Shown here piece after piece: positions 8,052 through 17,309 of a stretch of 64,000 nt of DNA; position 1 is the first letter of the stretch; every line of letters begins with the position of its first letter. Below the pieces are notes generated by a model. The model searched no databases. It saw only the letters and a program-made list of their open reading frames with translations, and was not told the DNA's origin. The position numbers and the translations under genes are program-made. This DNA is from Fen-999 sp964469455 (GTDB taxonomy: Bacteria; Pseudomonadota; Gammaproteobacteria; Burkholderiales; Rhodocyclaceae): the NCBI GenBank assembly GCA_964469455.1, contig CAYXZX010000001.1, positions 1-64,000 of the forward strand, given 5' to 3'.

Positions 8052-9604
8052 CGACCGACGAACAGGCACTGCCGACGGTGGCCGGGCAGAAGACGCAGCC
8101 GCCGTTGCCCCGCGACGAGCGCTTGATGGCCACGGTGGCGGTAGCCTTGGCCAGTTTCATGCATGGCGTAGACCTTGCGGTCACCAATGTCTCGGTGCCC
8201 GCGATCGCGGGCAACCTGGGCGGCTCGCTCACCCAGGGCACGTGGGCGATCACCTCCTATGCGGTTGCCAGCGCCATCGTCATCCCGCTGACCGGCTGGC
8301 TGACGACGCGGTTCGGCCAAGTCCGGGTGTTCGTCTCCTCGGTCCTGATGTTCACGCTCGCCTCGATGCTTTGCGGGCTCTCGACCAGCCTGGAAATGCT
8401 CGTCCTGGCGCGCACCCTGCAAGGGCTGACCTCCGGTCCGATGACGCCGGTGGCCATGTCGTTGTTGCTGGCCGCCTATCCGCCCAACAAGGCGGCCATT
8501 GCCATGACGATCGCGATGATGACGGCCATGATCTCTCCGGTGGTCGGGCCGCTGCTCGGCGGCTGGATTACCGACAACCTGTCCTGGCCCTGGATCTTCT
8601 ATGTCAATCTGCCCGTCGGCCTCTACTCGGCATGGGCAAGCTGGCGAATCTTCCGTCACCGGGAATCGCGCCGCATTCGGCAGCCCGTCGACTACGTCGG
8701 ACTTGTCCTGCTGGTCGTCTGGGTAGGTGCCTTCCAGCTCATGCTCGACCTCGGGCGCGAACGCGGCTGGTTCGATTCCACGCTTGTCGCGGTCATCGGC
8801 CTGATCGCCGTCGTCGCCTTCCTGTTCTTCCTTGTCTGGGAATGGTACGAACCCCATCCCGTGGTCGACCTGCACTTGTTCCGGATTCCGAGCTTCACCC
8901 TCGGTGTCGCGGTCGTCGGACTCGGCAGCATCCCCTACTTCGGCAACATCGTCGTGACGGCCTTGTGGCTGCAACAGACCATCGGCTACACCGCCACCCT
9001 CGCGGGCTCCATCGTCATGTTCGGCGGCATCGCGATGTTCCTGGTCCAGCCCTTCGTCAGCACGGTGGTGGTTCGCGTCGGCATTCGCCCGGTGGCATTG
9101 CTGGCGCTCGGCCTGATGCTGGCCAGCGTTTACCTGCGCTCGGGCTTCGCCCCCAGTCTCGGCTGGATCGACCTGATCGTGCCCCAGGTGCTGGCGGGGC
9201 TAGGCACGGCGGCGTTCTTCATGCCCTTGATGCTGCTCGCGCTTGGCGCGATACCGCAGTGGCAGACGGCAAGCGCCAGCGGCTTGTACACCTTCGTCCG
9301 GGTGCTCAGCACCGGTATCGGCGCATCGCTGGCAACGACGGTTTGGGATGACCGGATCGCGCACCATCGCGGCCACCTTGTGAGTCATATCTCCAGTTCG
9401 GACCAGGCCGCGATGGACGCGCTCGCGACGATTGCCCCGGCGACCGGCCGGGACGGCGCCCTGTCCGTAATCGAGCGCATGATCGTCAACCAGTCCGAAA
9501 CCCTGGCTGCCAACGACTTTGCAGTGTTCTGCATGGCCCTGTATGTCGTCTGCATCGCCTTCGTGCTGGCGATGCCGCGTATCAATAGAACGGTCAGGCA
9601 TTGA
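8030..9604 (+). CDS. EmrB-type multidrug efflux transporter (DHA2, 14-TM MFS)
   Basis: The 524-residue protein has 14 predicted membrane segments and the DHA2 pattern: ASFMHGVDLAVTNVSVPAIAGNLG in TM1, WAITSYAVASAIVIPLTGWL in TM2, and motif C-like PVVGPLLGGW in TM5. It pairs with the overlapping emrA-like gene as a proton-driven tripartite exporter of hydrophobic compounds. ATG 8030 lies inside the end of the preceding gene, so translation is coupled. The gene after it, a CoA transferase, begins three bases later. An efflux pair inside a catabolic operon suggests export of a toxic intermediate or of excess steroid; this is inference. Confidence 0.87.
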   Translation: MAEQVPLTTDEQALPTVAGQKTQPPLPRDERLMATVAVALASFMHGVDLAVTNVSVPAIAGNLGGSLTQGTWAITSYAVASAIVIPLTGWLTTRFGQVRVFVSSVLMFTLASMLCGLSTSLEMLVLARTLQGLTSGPMTPVAMSLLLAAYPPNKAAIAMTIAMMTAMISPVVGPLLGGWITDNLSWPWIFYVNLPVGLYSAWASWRIFRHRESRRIRQPVDYVGLVLLVVWVGAFQLMLDLGRERGWFDSTLVAVIGLIAVVAFLFFLVWEWYEPHPVVDLHLFRIPSFTLGVAVVGLGSIPYFGNIVVTALWLQQTIGYTATLAGSIVMFGGIAMFLVQPFVSTVVVRVGIRPVALLALGLMLASVYLRSGFAPSLGWIDLIVPQVLAGLGTAAFFMPLMLLALGAIPQWQTASASGLYTFVRVLSTGIGASLATTVWDDRIAHHRGHLVSHISSSDQAAMDALATIAPATGRDGALSVIERMIVNQSETLAANDFAVFCMALYVVCIAFVLAMPRINRTVRH

Positions 9605-9606
9605 TA

Positions 9607-11070
9607 ATGCCCAGGGATCCTGACACGAAGCAGTTCCTTGCCGGCCACGCGCGGACCACGAGCCGCTCGTGGCACCCGCTTGATGGGCTGGTCTGCAGCC
9701 TGTCCGGAAATGGCGTCGCCACCGACTATGCGGTTCGGCTGTTGCGGTCGCTCGGCATCGACATCGAGCATCGGGCGGGAATCGACGATCTCCATCCCGC
9801 GCTGGCCTGGGCCCGGAGCGGTGCCATGGCTCTTACCGGCAGTCCGGACCAGCCCGGGCGGATGTGTCCCGCGCCGATCGCATCCTGCCTCGAAGGCACG
9901 CTCAAGGCTCTGGACGCGCTTGGCGGCGACGACTTGATTCGCCCCCTGCCCGACTGCTCTCTGCTCGGCGAACGCGCCACCATCGCCGGCCATCGCCGTG
10001 GCGGCCGAGTCTCGGCCGGCGGCGGCTGCCGCCTGCTCTCCGGCGCCAACGGCTGGCTGGCGTTGAGTCTCGCGCGGCCGGATGATTGGCAACTGCTGCC
10101 TGCGTGGCTCGAATCAGGGCCCCTAGATTCATGGGCAGAAGTGGCCGACCTCGTTGGCAATCTTCCTGTCGATGCCCTGCTCGAGCGCGGCCGCATGCTC
10201 GGGTTGGCGATCGCGACGGCAACGACGTCGACCGCCCAGCACCCGCCGAGGCCGGCCCAATGGTGCCGTTTGCTCGAGCGATCCCGAAGGGCCGACGCAA
10301 GAGTCAGGCGTCGCGGCACGCCGCTGGTCGTCGATCTTTCCTCGCTATGGGCTGGCCCGTTGTGCGCCCAACTGCTCGGAACGCTGGGCGCGCAGGTAGT
10401 CAAGGTCGAAAGCCTGGGGCGACCGGATGGCGCGCGTCGCGGCCCTGCCGCGTTCGATGACCTGATGAATGGCGGCAAGGCCAGCGTTGCCCTGGATTTC
10501 TCGTCGCCGGGTGGAATCGACAAGTTGCGCCGCCTGTTGCTTGTCGCGGACATCGTCGTGGAATCGGCGCGGCCGCGAGCTCTCCAGCAACTCGGCATCG
10601 ACGCATCGGCCATTCTCGCCGAGAACCCGCGCCTGACCTGGCTGAGCATCACTGGGCACGGACGCACCGGCGACCAGGCCGACTGGATCGCCTATGGCGA
10701 CGATGCCGGCGTGGCCGCCGGCCTGACCAGCCTGATGCTCGACGCCACCGGCGAAATGATGTTCTGCGGCGATGCGATTGCCGACCCGCTGACCGGCGTG
10801 CATGCCGCCCTCGCCGCCTGGAGCGCCTATCGTGCCGGCGGCGGCGTGCTTGTTTCGCTGTCGCTGATCGAAGTCATCCGGCATTGCCTGGCATTCGCGC
10901 CGACGACCAGCCTCGAGGCGACACGCCGCCGCTGGCGCCGATGGCAGGACTTGGCCGTCGCTGCGGGAGGCTCGGAACAGCGGGCTGCCATTCGAAGCAT
11001 CGCGGCGCCTGCCCGACCACTCGGCGCTGATAACACCACCGTCCTCACGGCATTCGGTATCCCGTGCTGA
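9607..11070 (+). CDS. CaiB/BaiF-type (family III) CoA transferase with an extra N-terminal half-domain
   Basis: The 487-residue protein has a recognisable CoA-transferase III domain only from about residue 238 (PLVVDLSSLWAGPLCAQLLGTLGAQVVKVE). The ADPLTGVH stretch aligns with the catalytic-Asp region of formyl-CoA transferase, putting the nucleophile at about D393. Residues 1-230 look like a diverged copy of the same fold (VCSLSGNGVATDYAVRLLRSLGI), so the gene may be an internal duplication. The C-terminal part after the Asp is shorter than in single-domain members. Family III enzymes move CoA from a donor thioester to a carboxylate. ATG 9607 lies just after the emrB-like stop and the 3' end overlaps the next gene by seven bases. 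Confidence 0.75.
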   Translation: MPRDPDTKQFLAGHARTTSRSWHPLDGLVCSLSGNGVATDYAVRLLRSLGIDIEHRAGIDDLHPALAWARSGAMALTGSPDQPGRMCPAPIASCLEGTLKALDALGGDDLIRPLPDCSLLGERATIAGHRRGGRVSAGGGCRLLSGANGWLALSLARPDDWQLLPAWLESGPLDSWAEVADLVGNLPVDALLERGRMLGLAIATATTSTAQHPPRPAQWCRLLERSRRADARVRRRGTPLVVDLSSLWAGPLCAQLLGTLGAQVVKVESLGRPDGARRGPAAFDDLMNGGKASVALDFSSPGGIDKLRRLLLVADIVVESARPRALQQLGIDASAILAENPRLTWLSITGHGRTGDQADWIAYGDDAGVAAGLTSLMLDATGEMMFCGDAIADPLTGVHAALAAWSAYRAGGGVLVSLSLIEVIRHCLAFAPTTSLEATRRRWRRWQDLAVAAGGSEQRAAIRSIAAPARPLGADNTTVLTAFGIPC

Positions 11071-12458
11071 TTCGGCAAGCCGAGGTCATGGGGATCCGGC
11101 TGCTCGATATCCGCATCGAAGGCCGCCGCATCGCCGAGATCACCACAAGCATCAAACCCCGCCGGGGCGAAACCGTCGTTGACGCGGCGGGGGGCGCCCT
11201 GCTGCCGGCGCTGTACGACCACCACATTCACCTGCTGTCGCTGGCCAAGGCGCTTGACTCCATTCCCTGCGGTCAACCCGATGTGTCCAATGAAGCGCAG
11301 TTGGTCGCACTACTCAAACGGCATGCCACGATGACACCCGATGACGGGCGCTGGATGCGCGGCATCGGCTACCACGAGTCGGTTGCCGGCGAAATTGATC
11401 GCGCCTGGCTAGACCGGGTCGTGCCAGACCGGCCTCTCAGGATCCAGCATCGCAGCGGCCGCCTGTGGATGGTGAACTCGGCCGGCCTCGCCCGCATCGC
11501 AGCCGGATTAATCGGCGCCCCCGCTGGCGTCGATGTGGCGCGAGGCCGTTTCCAGGACGCCGACGACTGGCTTCGAAGCCGGTTGCCGAATGTCCGGCCC
11601 TCATTGCGAGACGCCAGCATGATGCTCGCCGAACGGGGTGTCATCGGCGTTACCGATGCCACGCCGACCAACGGATTGTTGGAATTCCGGCACTTCGCCG
11701 ACGAGCATGCGCGCGGCCACCTGGTTCAGGACGTCCTGGTCATGGGCGGGGCCGAACTCGACCGGGCAGAAAGACGCAACGGCGTGGCCGTCGGGCCGAC
11801 CAAGATGCATCTGCACGAATCGGCGTTGCCGGACTTCGACATCTTCTCCGCCGCAATACGACATAGCCATGCCGTTGGGCGTGCCGTCGCGGTGCATTGC
11901 GTCACCGTGGCGGAACTCGTTTTCGCCGCCAGCGCACTCGCCGAGGCAGGGCGTCATCCGGGAGACCGCATCGAACACGCTTCGCTCACGCCACCCGAGA
12001 CCTTGCGCATGTTGACTGACCAAGGCATCACGGTAGTGACCCAGCCGAACTTCGTCTTCGAGCGTGGCGACACCTATCTGGACGAGGTTCCCGAACGGGA
12101 GCAGGCCTGGCTTTACCGGGGGCGCGGCTTTCTCGATCGGAACGTCCCGCTGGCAGCCGGGACCGACGCGCCTTTCGGCAATGCCGATCCGTGGCTGGCC
12201 ATGTCGGCTGCAGTGGCTCGTCGCACCCAAGCTGGCCACTCTCTGAATACGGACGAAGCCATTTCCCCCGAAGAGGCACTGGCGCTGTTCACGGGTCCGG
12301 CGGGGCAACCCGGCAATGCAGCGTGCTCAGTTGGTGAGGGTGCGATAGCCAATCTCTGCTTGCTGGATCGGCCGTGGCGCGACGCTCGTGACAACCTTGC
12401 CACAGTGCAGGTACGCGCAACGTTCCACGCCGGTACGCTAATTTATGGCCCCCAATGA
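11064..12458 (+). CDS. Metal-dependent amidohydrolase, YtcJ/Amidohydro_3-like
   Basis: The 464-residue protein starts with GTG 11064, overlapping the CoA-transferase stop. It shows the amidohydrolase core: a small N-terminal beta domain, the first metal motif as DHHIHLL (about residues 52-58), later His ligands in VAVHCVT and RIEHASLT, and the final Asp in AAGTDAPFG. This set matches the YtcJ/N-substituted formamide deformylase group, which hydrolyses C-N or C-O bonds of varied substrates. It is the last gene of the plus-strand operon, before a hairpin at 12461-12482. No natural substrate can be assigned. Confidence 0.8.
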   Translation: MLIRQAEVMGIRLLDIRIEGRRIAEITTSIKPRRGETVVDAAGGALLPALYDHHIHLLSLAKALDSIPCGQPDVSNEAQLVALLKRHATMTPDDGRWMRGIGYHESVAGEIDRAWLDRVVPDRPLRIQHRSGRLWMVNSAGLARIAAGLIGAPAGVDVARGRFQDADDWLRSRLPNVRPSLRDASMMLAERGVIGVTDATPTNGLLEFRHFADEHARGHLVQDVLVMGGAELDRAERRNGVAVGPTKMHLHESALPDFDIFSAAIRHSHAVGRAVAVHCVTVAELVFAASALAEAGRHPGDRIEHASLTPPETLRMLTDQGITVVTQPNFVFERGDTYLDEVPEREQAWLYRGRGFLDRNVPLAAGTDAPFGNADPWLAMSAAVARRTQAGHSLNTDEAISPEEALALFTGPAGQPGNAACSVGEGAIANLCLLDRPWRDARDNLATVQVRATFHAGTLIYGPQ

Positions 12459-12460
12459 CA

Positions 12461-12482
12461 ACGGGCGGCCAAGGCCGCCCGT
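12461..12482. terminator. Bidirectional hairpin between convergent genes
   Basis: A 22-base inverted repeat with arms ACGGGCGG and CCGCCCGT around CCAAGG lies between the amidohydrolase stop and the convergent receptor gene stop. It is very GC-rich and placed exactly where a shared terminator is expected. Neither side has a long T-run. Confidence 0.6.
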
Positions 12483-12507
12483 CATCGTCGCATTACCTGC
12501 TAGCTGA

Positions 12508-14808
12508 TCACCACTTGTAGTTGAAGCTCAAGCCGTAGGTACGCGGTTCCTGCCAGTTGGCCGTACGGAAGAGTCCAAAATCAATTCCCTGGATCATCTT
12601 GTCCTCGTTGGTGAGATTCCTTACCCAAAGAGAGATGTCAGCCGAACCCGGTCCTCCGATCGGCACACCGGCCAGAAGCAGACGGGCATTCAAGGTTTCA
12701 GTCGATGGCAACTTCACGCCTCCGCAAAGATAATTGCCGGACGCCTTCGGCACTGCCATGCTAACGTTGCAAGTGTACAGGTACATCGTATCCGTGTACG
12801 TGTAGTCAAGAATGCCACGCAGGGTACCCCAAGGAGTCTTGGCCAAGCGCCCATCGACGTTCAGGGCGAGGGTATGCTTCGGAGCATAGCCTTGGCGCTT
12901 GTTGGACGAAGTATCGATCAGCGGGTGGCCCGGCAGGTTGTTGCTATTCTCCATGTACTTCTTGTAGTCGCTTTCCATGTAGCCGTAGCTAGCCTGGATC
13001 TTCCAGCCGTCCGCCGGGATGAACGTCCCCTCAAGTTCCAGTCCCTTCAACGAGACTTCGCCGGCATTGGTCAGATATGAAACCGTCGTTGCCGGCACCA
13101 GTTGCGTGACATGGAGATCCTTGATCTTCGAATCCCAGATCGCAGCATTGATTTGGGCGCGATTGTCCAGGAAGCTCTTCTTGATGCCAACCTCAAACGA
13201 AGTCGATGTTTGCGGTTTATAGGGTTTCATCGCCGCATCGCTGAGCACCTCGACGTTCCAGCCACCGCTCTTGAAGCCTTTCGCAATGCGGCCATAAAGA
13301 TTGGTGGTCTCGTCGAGTTTGTACGCGAGCGCGGCCATCGGCGAATTGCCGGTAAATTTCTTGCTGCCGGTTTCCTTTCGACCGTAGCGGTCGGCGACAA
13401 ACGGACCATCGAATCCATTCGTATAGAACGCATGCACCCAGCCGTCCTTGGTTTCCTCGGAATGACGCATGCCCAGCGTCGCAGTCAGCCGGTCGGTAAC
13501 GTTGTAGTCCAGTTGCCCGAACACCGCCTTGGACTCGGATGACACGCCGTAATCGGAACGCTGGGTAAATCCGAACATGCTGAAATCCTGCGGTCCCCGC
13601 GTCCAGCCTTCGTCCTCGAAGTAGTAGGCGCCGAAAACGTATTTCAACTTGTCCCAGTCACCGATCCACTGCAGTTCGTGCGACTTCTGGTCATAGTTGG
13701 TTTCGCGGTCGTAATAGATGTTCATACCCCAGGTGCGGCCAGGAGCGTAAGTAATCGAGTTCAGCGGCGTACCGTCGATGTCAGAACGATCGTTGTATGT
13801 CAGGTCGCGCTTCGTGAAGATGTACTTGAGCGTGTTGTGATCATTCAGCTTGTAGTTAAGCGTGAGCGCGTGACCTTCCACGTCGGAGCGCTCCCACAGC
13901 CCGGCGTAGCCATTGAGGCTGATCTTGCTCGGACGGGAAGTTCTGACATACGGTGCCATGGCGTTGGCAATCGCCCCACCCAAAAAGGCGCCAAAGGCGC
14001 CCTGGAAAGTTCCACCCGCCGATCCCGAAAGCGCATAGAGACTGGTCGGCGCGGAGGTATTGTTGATGTCGGACTTGTCATACGTATAGTCGAGCTTGAA
14101 GTCCTTGGTGAAGTCCAGCGTCGCTGCAAGCCGGTAGGCCTCCTTGTCCCGGGCACCAAGATCTTTCCCGTTGGTGTTCTTCGCCCAGCCATCCCGATCT
14201 TCCTTACGCATGCCAATACTGAACTTGGCAATACCCATCTGCGGCAAATCGAGGGCAATACGTTCGACGGCATGACCGTAGTTGCCAACTTCCAGCCCGA
14301 TCGAGCCGCCCCAAACGCCGGAGGGCCGACGGCTCACCATGTTGACGGCGCCGGATTCCGTATTGCGGCCAAACAAGGTTCCTTGCGGCCCGCGCAGTAC
14401 CTCCACTCGCTCGAGTTCGACGACGTCGAACACCGCCCCCTGAGCCTTGCCGATATAGGCACCGTCGACATACATCGCCACGGCCGGGTCCACCCAAATC
14501 GCTGGCTGACTGGTGCCGCTTCCACGAATATAGAGCGTGGTGATCAAGTCGGAGCCTGGGTTGGAGCGAAACATCATCGACGGCGCCAGGGCATTCAGGT
14601 TGGCGATGCCTTCAATGCCGCGAGTCTCCAGTTGCGCACCGCTGATCGCGGTAATCGAAAGGGGGATCTCCTGGAGCTTCTCCTGGCGCTTTTGCGCCGT
14701 GACGATCACTTCCTCGATTTGCGATTGAGCCATGGCTGCACCGCCATACGCGGCGGCAAGCAACAATGGCAGTGTACGGATGACATGCTTTGGCATATTC
14801 TTGCTCAT
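12508..14808 (-). CDS. TonB-dependent outer-membrane receptor
   Basis: The 766-residue protein starts at ATG 14806-14808 behind an AGGAAG site. It has a signal peptide of about 27 residues ending AAMAQ, then EEVIVTAQKRQEKLQ as TonB-box region, a plug with IRGSGTSQPA and VLRGPQGTLFGRNTESGAVNMVSRRP, and a 22-strand barrel ending in LSFNYKW with a terminal aromatic. Such receptors import large or hydrophobic substrates using energy from TonB-ExbBD. This subtype is common in sphingomonads and steroid or aromatic degraders. A tonB-exbB-exbD-exbD set follows nearby on the same strand. Site b of the recurrent dyad lies about 170 bases upstream. Steroid as cargo is inference. Confidence 0.9.
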   Translation of the reverse strand: MSKNMPKHVIRTLPLLLAAAYGGAAMAQSQIEEVIVTAQKRQEKLQEIPLSITAISGAQLETRGIEGIANLNALAPSMMFRSNPGSDLITTLYIRGSGTSQPAIWVDPAVAMYVDGAYIGKAQGAVFDVVELERVEVLRGPQGTLFGRNTESGAVNMVSRRPSGVWGGSIGLEVGNYGHAVERIALDLPQMGIAKFSIGMRKEDRDGWAKNTNGKDLGARDKEAYRLAATLDFTKDFKLDYTYDKSDINNTSAPTSLYALSGSAGGTFQGAFGAFLGGAIANAMAPYVRTSRPSKISLNGYAGLWERSDVEGHALTLNYKLNDHNTLKYIFTKRDLTYNDRSDIDGTPLNSITYAPGRTWGMNIYYDRETNYDQKSHELQWIGDWDKLKYVFGAYYFEDEGWTRGPQDFSMFGFTQRSDYGVSSESKAVFGQLDYNVTDRLTATLGMRHSEETKDGWVHAFYTNGFDGPFVADRYGRKETGSKKFTGNSPMAALAYKLDETTNLYGRIAKGFKSGGWNVEVLSDAAMKPYKPQTSTSFEVGIKKSFLDNRAQINAAIWDSKIKDLHVTQLVPATTVSYLTNAGEVSLKGLELEGTFIPADGWKIQASYGYMESDYKKYMENSNNLPGHPLIDTSSNKRQGYAPKHTLALNVDGRLAKTPWGTLRGILDYTYTDTMYLYTCNVSMAVPKASGNYLCGGVKLPSTETLNARLLLAGVPIGGPGSADISLWVRNLTNEDKMIQGIDFGLFRTANWQEPRTYGLSFNYKW

Positions 14809-14960
14809 CTGATTCTTCCTTCCTTTCTGTATTATGACTTTCGTTATAAGCACAACCAACAACCACACCATTTTTTCGTAGTCACAACAATGACTTAAAA
14901 TTCCATCAAGACCAGTCTCGCCGAATTGGGCATTTTGCGACAACAAGTATGATGATGAAC

Positions 14961-14996
14961 TGCCAAGGTAGGTTCGCATCATCCATTTGGACAATA
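14961..14996 (-). promoter_or_regulatory. Putative operator, site b, with TTGGCA element upstream of the receptor gene
   Basis: On the plus strand 14980-14996 reads CATCC ATTT GGAC AATA. Read in the direction of the receptor gene, the GGATGATG half ends at 14977. Exactly 10 bases later comes TTGGCA (14966-14961), a -35-like hexamer. The same half-site, 10-base gap and TTGGCA occur upstream of tonB. No clear -10 box was found here. Confidence 0.5.
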
Positions 14997-15005
14997 CCGA
15001 CATCA

Positions 15006-15046
15006 GCCCACGATAACTGTTGGGCGAAGGCCACAGTTAACTGTGG
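15006..15046. terminator. Two adjacent inverted repeats, including a 16-bp perfect palindrome
   Basis: Bases 15031-15046 read CCACAGTTAACTGTGG, a perfect palindrome. Bases 15006-15025 form GCCCA-N10-TGGGC. Both lie 30-70 bases past the stop of the Cache-domain gene and upstream of the receptor gene. They may terminate the tonB-to-Cache operon; the palindrome could equally be a protein-binding site. No T-run is present. Confidence 0.4.
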
Positions 15047-15075
15047 AGTCGAGAGAAACGCGAAGCAATACCTCC

Positions 15076-15957
15076 CTAACGTGGGTAGTACCCGACGCCA
15101 ATGATGTAGTTATCGACCTTGTAGATAAAGGTACGCTTGGATTCGATCTGACGCGTCACGGGATTCCGCCACGTGTAGTCGATCTCGGCCCGGTTGGCAT
15201 CCTGCAGCTTCTGTCGCATCTCGACAACGATATTGCGCCCGTTAGCGTCGGTAATCTTTCTTGCGTCGCTGCCGATCAAGTGCGGCAAGGATCCGTGGGC
15301 CTTCATCCGCATGTCCCGCATGTCGACGGCGAAAACATAAAGGTCATCCTGAATGAAGGGGCCATGGAGGTCATTGAAGTCGAGCAGCGCGCTCTTGCTG
15401 TCCCGTTGCATCGCGGCGGCTGCCTGATCGATCAACGCCCGTGCCTGACTCTCCGTCGCGCGGGGAATATAGAAACCGACCGCGATAATTCGCTCGCCAA
15501 CGCGGCGAAAGAAGGCGAGTTTCCGTTCCTCGCGCTTGTCGAGCCTGTTCAGCCAGCGGTACTCGACATGGCCGCCACCTTTTTCGGCCGCGACCTTGAG
15601 CATTTCCTTGAAGAAGGGCTTGCCCGCGGAGTCTCGCAGTTCCGCAACATTGCGTCCGACCAGAACCGAGGAGGAACCGCCGCTGGCCAGAAACCTTCCG
15701 TCTGCCGCAAGCACGTATACGTAAAGCTCGCCGTCCTCGAACCGACCGGATTCGGCAAAGTCGGCTAGCGCCTTGTCGCCGCGACGCCGGTAGTAAGCGA
15801 CTGCCTTGGCAAGCAATGCCTTGGCGCGATCAACCTTGGCAACATCAAGTTGCTCGACTTCACCCGTCGGCACGCGCTCATCCGCCGCCGACGCCTGAAT
15901 CACCAGGACGCCGACCAACCCCAGGACAACGCTCCGCATGACCGACCTGATGTTCAT
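15076..15957 (-). CDS. Secreted Cache-domain protein (tandem small-molecule sensor domains)
   Basis: The 293-residue protein has an N-terminal signal sequence (about residues 1-24, ending ASAADE) and two repeats of a single-Cache-like unit. The first contains GELYVYVLAADGRFLASG...VGRNVAEL...G.P and a VEYRWLNRL segment. The second contains DDLYVFAVDMRDMRMKAHG, HLIGSDARKI and IDYTWRNPVTRQIESKRTF. Cache domains bind small ligands in the periplasm. There is no membrane-spanning output domain, so it is a free or partner-bound binding protein. It is the last gene of the tonB-exbB-exbD-exbD-TPR block. A role in sensing or presenting the imported substrate is inference. Confidence 0.72.
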   Translation of the reverse strand: MNIRSVMRSVVLGLVGVLVIQASAADERVPTGEVEQLDVAKVDRAKALLAKAVAYYRRRGDKALADFAESGRFEDGELYVYVLAADGRFLASGGSSSVLVGRNVAELRDSAGKPFFKEMLKVAAEKGGGHVEYRWLNRLDKREERKLAFFRRVGERIIAVGFYIPRATESQARALIDQAAAAMQRDSKSALLDFNDLHGPFIQDDLYVFAVDMRDMRMKAHGSLPHLIGSDARKITDANGRNIVVEMRQKLQDANRAEIDYTWRNPVTRQIESKRTFIYKVDNYIIGVGYYPR

Positions 15958-16002
15958 TGCCCCCGCCTCCCGGACGATGTAGTGGAACTGCTACTTCACG
16001 GT

Positions 16003-17250
16003 CTAGCCTTGTCGCCCACCGTGGGCTATCCAGAGGCGAGCCAAGTCCGCGGCACCATCAGTGCCGGTAACGCTACGCAATGCCTGCACGGCCTTTGCCC
16101 GATTGCCCGATTGCAAATAAGCCATGCCGAGGTGAAGCTTGGCGTCTTCAGCACGCTTCAACCCGCCCTTGGCGATGCCCTGCTCGATCATGGCGATGCC
16201 CTTGTCAAGGTCTCCGTTCGTGACGAAGGCATAGCCAACCTTCACCGAGGCTTCGCCGTCCTTGGCTGATGCCGCGGCTTTTTCGTCCTCGGCCAATGCC
16301 TTTCGGTCATCATCGGTCTGCTTGTTCGCGAGATCACGCAAGCGCTTATGACGATCCGCTTCCGCACCAGCGCCCAGCACGCCCTTGGCGAAGCCTTCCG
16401 CGACTACCTTCTTGGCCTCCGCCGGCAGCCCCGCCTGCAGCGCCAGCTGGGCCATTTCCATGAAATCACCGCCCTCGCGGAGATTGCCGGTCGCAAACAT
16501 CAGGCGATAGACATCCAATGACAGGCGATCGGAAAAGCCGGGCTTGCGTTGGATTCTGGCCAGCAGATCCGCCCAATATTCCTTCTTCGGATGATGGACG
16601 ACGAGCTTTTCGAGAGCGTTGACATATCCGGTCTTGTCGTTGACCTTGAGGTAACAGTTCGCCAGCAGCTGCAACTGATCTTCCGCTGGCGTCCGCCCAG
16701 CCTTCTCGTCCGCGACCACCGACTCATTGATCGCCTTGGCCGCCTCCGCGTAGTCGCCATTCAGATATTGCGCCTGCATCATGAGCGTGCGCATCGAGCC
16801 TGAACTGCCGCCACTCTTGAAGTAGCGCTGGGCCCACGCGACCGCCTTGCCGTACTCCTTCGCGCGATAGTAGGTGCCGGCAACCGCTTCCATGATCTTG
16901 GCATGTTCGGCTTCAGGCAGCTTGCCCGAATTGATTACTGCTTCGAACGACTTTGCCGCCAGATCGGTTTCCCCCGCGCCTGACGCCGCGCTACCGCGCA
17001 TGCGGTCAAGAATGTAATTCTCGTAGGCTGTCTTGCCACCCACTGCATCGGCTTCGCGGATCTTGGTCAGGGCCTCCTTGTACTTCTGGGCCTTCATCAA
17101 TTCCTGTGCTGCCTGCAAGGGTTTACCGATTTCCGGACGCAGCGATTCCTGCGCTTGAACGCTTGCGACCCCGATGCCCTCCGGTGTGACCGAACCCATC
17201 CATGAGCCAAGGGCCAGAACACCCAAGGCAAGGACACTCACACGCTTCAT
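16003..17250 (-). CDS. Periplasmic tetratricopeptide-repeat protein of the TonB cluster
   Basis: The 415-residue protein has a signal peptide (about residues 1-33, ending VQAQE) and mostly helical repeats. TPR-like units are visible in QAAQELMKAQKYKEALTKI, AGTYYRAKEYGKAVAWAQRY and AKLHLGMAYLQSGNRAKAV. TPR proteins bind partner peptides. Genes of this kind follow exbB-exbD in several TonB clusters and are thought to help couple TonB to particular receptors. It lies 59 bases after the second exbD and 45 bases before the Cache gene on the same strand. It probably acts in the periplasm as an assembly or coupling factor for the receptor at 12508-14808; that is inference from order. Confidence 0.75.
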   Translation of the reverse strand: MKRVSVLALGVLALGSWMGSVTPEGIGVASVQAQESLRPEIGKPLQAAQELMKAQKYKEALTKIREADAVGGKTAYENYILDRMRGSAASGAGETDLAAKSFEAVINSGKLPEAEHAKIMEAVAGTYYRAKEYGKAVAWAQRYFKSGGSSGSMRTLMMQAQYLNGDYAEAAKAINESVVADEKAGRTPAEDQLQLLANCYLKVNDKTGYVNALEKLVVHHPKKEYWADLLARIQRKPGFSDRLSLDVYRLMFATGNLREGGDFMEMAQLALQAGLPAEAKKVVAEGFAKGVLGAGAEADRHKRLRDLANKQTDDDRKALAEDEKAAASAKDGEASVKVGYAFVTNGDLDKGIAMIEQGIAKGGLKRAEDAKLHLGMAYLQSGNRAKAVQALRSVTGTDGAADLARLWIAHGGRQG

Positions 17251-17309
17251 AGCTCAACCTCTCGTTCGGTTAGGGCGGGCGCATGGCTGTAGCGCAACCG
17301 CCAGAGTCA

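Noticed and set aside
13678..14898. 406-codon plus-strand frame inside the receptor gene
   Set aside because: Antisense to the plug and barrel of an unmistakable TonB-dependent receptor; no ribosome site or domain.
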